A stretch of 64,000 nucleotides of DNA from Paenibacillus sp. BK033 (GTDB lineage: Bacteria > Bacillota > Bacilli > Paenibacillales > Paenibacillaceae): assembly GCF_004345425.1 (NCBI RefSeq), contig NZ_SLVP01000008.1:1-64000 (forward strand), given 5' to 3'. Shown piece after piece: positions 60,362 through 64,000 of this stretch (position 1 is its first letter; each line of letters begins with the position of its first letter). The notes below the pieces were generated by a model. That model saw only the letters and a program-made list of their open reading frames with translations. It was not told the origin of the DNA and did no database searches. The translations under genes were made by a program, and so were the position numbers.

Positions 60362-61165
60362 ATGCTGCAGCTGTTAAGCGTAAATTTCGACGACCGCATT
60401 CCGAACTGGCGCACCCAAAGCGAGGTGCTCAGCTATCATGTCCTCGTACTGGTTACGGACGGCAAGGTTAGATACACCATTAATGGGCAAGAGATTATCG
60501 CGGAACGGGGAGATTTCCTGTACATTCCGCAATCTACGCTTCGCAGCGGAGATACGGTCCCCGGCAGCCCTCATCAGAAATATACGGTTTTAATTACGAC
60601 GGAACCAGGCAGCAAGCTGGATATTCCGTTTCTTGACCAGGGAGAATTTATTCGGTTCCGGCTCTCCAGCCTTCATTCCACGCAGCGCAAATTCATGAAG
60701 CTGTTCGAAGAGATGAGGAGCGGCCGCAGCTTTCACTCCTATATTGGCCTCGGACTAACGCAGGAGCTGATCGGCCTGCTTGCAAGAGAACTGGAGAAGC
60801 CGGAGGTGACTCCCGCCAAGATGTTTTACGCGCAGCTGATGAAGCAATATTTGCTGGACCATTACCGCGAGCATGTGGAAATCGGGCAGCTTGGGGAGCT
60901 TATTGATCGTTCGCCGAATTATGCCACCGCTCTGTTCAAAGAGGTTTTCGGCCAGTCTCCCATCCGCTATATGCATCAGCTGCGCCTGCTTGAAGCCTGC
61001 CGTCTTCTGCTCCACTCCGACATGACCGTCGCGGACATCGCCCAGTACCTGGGTTACTACGACCCCTCGTATTTTTTCCGGATGTTCAAGAAGCATGTCG
61101 GCCTGTCACCGTCCGAATTCATAGCCCGCGGCAGGACGGAGGACTTGCCCCAGCCGTTCCCTTAA
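60362..61165 (+). CDS. AraC-family transcriptional regulator with N-terminal cupin
   Basis: A 267-residue regulator: an N-terminal cupin-like sensory domain (about 20-110, VTDGKVRYTINGQEIIAERGDFLYIPQST) and a C-terminal AraC double helix-turn-helix (about 165-262; YATALFKEVFGQSPIRYMHQLRLLEACRLLLHSDMTVADIAQYLGYYDPSYFFRMFKKHVGLSP). It is divergent from the sulfatase gene, with direct repeats between, so it probably activates sulfatase in response to a sugar. It starts at 60362 with AAAGGACGGGG. A short spacer leads to the MocR gene on the other strand. Confidence 0.88.
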   Translation: MLQLLSVNFDDRIPNWRTQSEVLSYHVLVLVTDGKVRYTINGQEIIAERGDFLYIPQSTLRSGDTVPGSPHQKYTVLITTEPGSKLDIPFLDQGEFIRFRLSSLHSTQRKFMKLFEEMRSGRSFHSYIGLGLTQELIGLLARELEKPEVTPAKMFYAQLMKQYLLDHYREHVEIGQLGELIDRSPNYATALFKEVFGQSPIRYMHQLRLLEACRLLLHSDMTVADIAQYLGYYDPSYFFRMFKKHVGLSPSEFIARGRTEDLPQPFP

Positions 61166-61178
61166 GCAAGCCCTACAC

Positions 61179-62519
61179 TCACCAGCTTCCCTTACGCACC
61201 TCTTCCGTAATTATTCGGACTCCTTCCTCAATCTGCTCGGGCCCGGTCTGGGAAATGCTGATCCGAAGGAACTTCTCCTTATCCAGATAGTTGGACAGGT
61301 AGAACCCCTTGCCGGACACAACGCTGACGTTCCTTTCCGCAAGGCGCTTCAAGAGCTGCTCTACGTTCACCGTCTGTTTCAACTTGAAATGCGTGTATAT
61401 CCCCGATCGGATATCCGGCACCTCCATTAAGCCCGGCTCGTTATGCCGATTCACCGATTCGTTCAAGGCCGACATCCGCGCGGCGTACAGGCCGGCTATC
61501 TTGTGCTTATGCCGTTCGTACATGCCATTTTTGATATACACCTCAAGCGCCGCTTGGGAGAGCAGCGACGTGTCGGGATATATTTTATAAGCGTAAAAGG
61601 TCTTAAGCAGCCGCTCCGGCAATACGATTGCGCCTAACCTTAGGCCGGGAAAGATAATCTTGGAGAAGCTTTTTACGTATATAACATGCTCGCCCCCATC
61701 CGAAGCGTAAATCGGATCGGTTTGCCGGTCTGCCCCGAGGTCGGCCATATAATCGTCTTCTAGGATATAGACGCCGTATTTGCCGGCAAGCCTCGCGATT
61801 GCTCTTCGTTCCTCGGCATTATAAGAAGTGCCAAGCGGATTATGATACCTCGACATCGTGTAAAAAAGTTTGATGTTGCCGCTCTTGAACCAACGCTCCA
61901 GCTCCTGAAGATCGATGCCGGCAGCCGTTCGGGCGATGCCATGCACCGGAATGTTCTCCGTCTCCAGAAACCGCAAGTACCGGTCATAGCTGGGCTGCTC
62001 AACCAATATCGCTTCCCTGCCGTTTGGGAACGGCATCTTCGCCAGTATTTCCAGCGCCTGCTGCGCGCCGGAGGTAATGAAGATTCTCTCGACCTTGGTG
62101 AATACCTGATCGCTTGCCAAATGCGAAACAAGGGTGTGACGGAAGGACTCCAGCCCCAGCGGGTCGCCATAAGTGAACAGGTCATACTTGTAAATATCGA
62201 TAGCTTTGTTGAGACAATGCTGGAAATCCAAATAAGGAAAAGCGTCCAGGTCCGGCAGGACCGTCGCGAAATAGATCATGCTGCTATCCCGCCGGTCGCG
62301 CCAATCGCCGGGCTTCACAACAACGTAGTACCCGCTTTGCGGCACCGAATAAATGACGTGTCGTTTTTCCAGTTCGGCATAAGCCCTGGTAATGGTGCTG
62401 ATGCTGCAGCCGTAAGCTTCCGCGGCATTGCGGACGGACGGGAGCTTTTGACCGGGGCGGTATTTCCCCTGCCGGATTTTCTCCTCCATGTCGGATAGGA
62501 TCCTATAATATTTTTTCAT
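61179..62519 (-). CDS. MocR-type GntR/PLP-aminotransferase-like regulator
   Basis: A 446-residue regulator: N-terminal winged GntR helix-turn-helix (about 1-70; KLPSVRNAAEAYGCSISTITRAYAELEKRHVI) fused to a class I aminotransferase-like domain (about 100-440). The PLP lysine is in YVKSFSKIIFPGLRLG. MocR regulators sense PLP or amino acids with this domain (for example GabR, PdxR). It is divergent from a DMT exporter and a nitroreductase. A perfect TGTATCGATACA dyad lies 28 bases before its start. Confidence 0.88.
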   Translation of the reverse strand: MKKYYRILSDMEEKIRQGKYRPGQKLPSVRNAAEAYGCSISTITRAYAELEKRHVIYSVPQSGYYVVVKPGDWRDRRDSSMIYFATVLPDLDAFPYLDFQHCLNKAIDIYKYDLFTYGDPLGLESFRHTLVSHLASDQVFTKVERIFITSGAQQALEILAKMPFPNGREAILVEQPSYDRYLRFLETENIPVHGIARTAAGIDLQELERWFKSGNIKLFYTMSRYHNPLGTSYNAEERRAIARLAGKYGVYILEDDYMADLGADRQTDPIYASDGGEHVIYVKSFSKIIFPGLRLGAIVLPERLLKTFYAYKIYPDTSLLSQAALEVYIKNGMYERHKHKIAGLYAARMSALNESVNRHNEPGLMEVPDIRSGIYTHFKLKQTVNVEQLLKRLAERNVSVVSGKGFYLSNYLDKEKFLRISISQTGPEQIEEGVRIITEEVRKGSW

Positions 62520-62546
62520 TCTGGCCTCCTTGCGCTCCCGTTCAAC

Positions 62547-62558
62547 TGTATCGATACA
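62547..62558. promoter_or_regulatory. Putative MocR operator
   Basis: TGTATCGATACA is a perfect 12-bp palindrome, 28 bases upstream of the MocR gene and 109 bases upstream of the DMT gene. It lies in the divergent promoter region and is a reasonable autoregulatory site. Confidence 0.5.
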
Positions 62559-62666
62559 ATTGGAGTAAAACGGCGTTGTTTGGTTAACCGATATCCCGTA
62601 TCTTCAAATTAACGGTTACAGACGTTCGCGAACACGCTGCCGTAGGCTCTGAGAGGATGATGAAAC

Positions 62667-63629
62667 ATGGTTCACAAGGAAATGAGGCTCCCTTATCTCC
62701 TCGCCGTGCTTAACGCGGTCATTATCGGATTATCTTTTTTGTTTGCCAAGACGGCGCTGGATTACGCCAGTCCGCTTGATACGCTTGCTTTTCGCTTTAC
62801 CTTATCGTTTCTGGTTATGTCTATTCCGGTCGCAGCCGGCTGGATGAAGCTTTCCTACCGCGGCAAGCCGCTTGGCAAAGTGCTGCTGCTGGCATCCATG
62901 TACCCGCTTGGGTTCTTCACGCTTCAGGCCTATGGGCTGCAGCATGCCAGCTCGGCGGAGGGTGGCATCCTGTATGCATTCACGCCGGTCGTTACGATGA
63001 TTATCGCTTCCCTGTTCCTTAAAGAAACCACGACCGCTCCGCAGAAGCTGTCAATCTTCCTGTCGGTGTTTGGGGTGGTGTTTATCTTTGTCATGAAAGG
63101 CAGCGGCATTGATCTGTCCAATCTGCTTGGCATTTCGCTGCTATTGCTTACCTGCTTCGCTTTTGCCGGGTATACCGTGCTGGCCCGTTCGTTATCCGGA
63201 CTGTTCAGCCCGGCGGAAATCACTTATTTGATGATGGGCATCGGCTTTGTCTTTTTTGCGGTTACCGCATTTACCAGCCATGCCTCGGCAGGGACCCTTT
63301 CCCATATATTCGCGCCTCTGGCGAGCGGCACCTTCATGGCATCGCTTATTTTCCTGGGCATCGTATCCTCGCTGTTAACGGCACTGACCTCCAATTACAT
63401 TTTGTCCAGGATGGAGGCGTCGAGAATGAGCGTGTTTGCCAATCTCTCTACCATTGTATCCATGACGGCCGGAGCAGTCTTTCTTGGGGAAAAAGTAACG
63501 ATCTATCATCTGATCGGCTCGGTGCTGATCATTGCCGGTGTGATCGGCACGAATAGGCTTGGCCGAAAAAAGGCTGCCGGGGGCGGAAAGAGCGAAAAAC
63601 TAAACGCCGTAAACCATTCAAGGAGTTGA
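62667..63629 (+). CDS. DMT-superfamily (EamA) exporter under MocR
   Basis: A 320-residue membrane protein with ten helices in two EamA repeats: LPYLLAVLNAVIIGLSFLFAKTALDYASPLDTLAFRF at the start and LIGSVLIIAGVIGTNRLGRKK at the end, plus a Lys-rich tail. It probably exports an amino-acid-like compound, as suggested by the MocR neighbour, but the substrate is unknown. The start has AGAGGATG. The nitroreductase gene follows after six bases, so they form an operon. Confidence 0.86.
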   Translation: MVHKEMRLPYLLAVLNAVIIGLSFLFAKTALDYASPLDTLAFRFTLSFLVMSIPVAAGWMKLSYRGKPLGKVLLLASMYPLGFFTLQAYGLQHASSAEGGILYAFTPVVTMIIASLFLKETTTAPQKLSIFLSVFGVVFIFVMKGSGIDLSNLLGISLLLLTCFAFAGYTVLARSLSGLFSPAEITYLMMGIGFVFFAVTAFTSHASAGTLSHIFAPLASGTFMASLIFLGIVSSLLTALTSNYILSRMEASRMSVFANLSTIVSMTAGAVFLGEKVTIYHLIGSVLIIAGVIGTNRLGRKKAAGGGKSEKLNAVNHSRS

Positions 63630-63635
63630 AGATCA

Positions 63636-64000
63636 ATGTCATCAACCGTTTTTGCCGATTTTTATGCGATTATCCGGGAGCGCCATTCCGTTAAGCATTA
63701 TGATGCCGCGCACCGGCTAAACGAGAAAGAGATCATCGGTCTGCTGGAGATTGCAAGCCAAGCGCCGTCCGCCTGGAACCTTCAACACTGGAGGTATCTT
63801 TCCATCCATAGTCAGGCTGCTAAAGAGAAGCTCCTGCCCATCGCTTACGGGCAAAAGCAAGTCGTCGAAGCTTCCGTCGTCATAGCGGTACTTGGCGACC
63901 TTGAAGCCCATCGCAACGCTGAAGATGTCTTTGGACCCGATGTGGAAGCCGGACTGATGACGGAGGATATCAAGGCTAGTCTAATCGATCAAATAGATGC
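63636..64000 (+). CDS. Nitroreductase-family flavoprotein (cut by window end)
   Basis: The first 121 residues are present: YAIIRERHSVKHYDAAHRLNEKEI, then ASQAPSAWNLQHWRYLSI, the standard opening of the nitroreductase fold with FMN-binding Arg-x-Ser-x-Lys and the PSAWNLQ loop. These enzymes reduce nitro groups, quinones or flavins with NAD(P)H. The ATG at 63636 follows AAGGAGTTG, six bases after the DMT gene. The C-terminal part lies beyond the window. Confidence 0.88.
   Translation, partial: MSSTVFADFYAIIRERHSVKHYDAAHRLNEKEIIGLLEIASQAPSAWNLQHWRYLSIHSQAAKEKLLPIAYGQKQVVEASVVIAVLGDLEAHRNAEDVFGPDVEAGLMTEDIKASLIDQID

Overview
The window looks like chromosomal DNA of an endospore-forming, low-to-mid GC Firmicute close to Paenibacillus. 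Grounds: strong Bacillota ribosome binding sites (AAGGAGG-type), an SspH spore protein, KhtTU and an ydaJKLMN-type polysaccharide operon, many one-component regulators, and short intergenic spacers with hairpin terminators. This is inference from gene content; no rRNA or tRNA gene was seen. The left edge cuts an IS3-type insertion sequence, and the right edge cuts a nitroreductase gene.

Layout. 0-8.4 kb: an alarmone-hydrolase-like HD protein, a DMT exporter, an unknown protein, sspH, a DUF5519-like protein, a deletion scar joining the 3' halves of a purA paralogue and a divergent LysR gene, a small membrane protein, a redox/flavinylation operon (small secreted protein, ApbE, ferric-reductase-like membrane protein) and a GGDEF diguanylate cyclase. 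8.4-12.8 kb: a catabolic operon (ornithine-cyclodeaminase-like, M19 dipeptidase-like, CocE/S15 hydrolase). 12.8-16.3 kb: an SDR gene, then a three-gene cassette of an Lgt-like membrane enzyme, a radical SAM protein of the MJ0619/tetraether-synthase type and a two-helix membrane protein; this is the best candidate for a little-described system. 16.3-30 kb: MBL hydrolase, IclR and SMP-30, an SLH protein with a GGDT repeat tail, several regulator/target pairs with visible operators (MarR, TetR-SDR, MarR-oxidoreductase), LysR/HPP, KhtTU K+/H+ antiport, and pheA.

30-38.6 kb: one minus-strand exopolysaccharide operon matching ydaJKLMN of Bacillus (pss of Listeria): GH8 hydrolase, GT-C-like membrane protein, DUF2334 protein, GT2 synthase, BcsB-like protein and a degenerate GGDEF receptor that keeps its c-di-GMP I-site. 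The active cyclase at 7.2 kb could feed such a receptor, although nothing here ties the two together. 38.9-47 kb: TetR with a divergent membrane gene and shared operators, an ABC-F ATPase, a bacterial prolyl-4-hydroxylase-like enzyme, an AT-rich RCC1-like secreted protein, an RMD1/DUF155 protein and a Dph6-like ATP pyrophosphatase followed by hairpin-type intergenic repeats.

47-52 kb: the complete urtABCDE urea transporter with a GlnR/TnrA-like site upstream and a hairpin between urtA and urtB; no urease genes are present. 52-55.3 kb is a decaying stretch: a truncated alcohol dehydrogenase, DinB, a WYL regulator, HxlR, and an alpha/beta hydrolase that has lost its nucleophile motif. 55.3-64 kb holds an enolase-superfamily enzyme, a GNAT protein, an MscS channel, a sulfatase with a divergent AraC activator and direct-repeat sites at its promoter, and a MocR regulator divergent from a DMT exporter and a nitroreductase.
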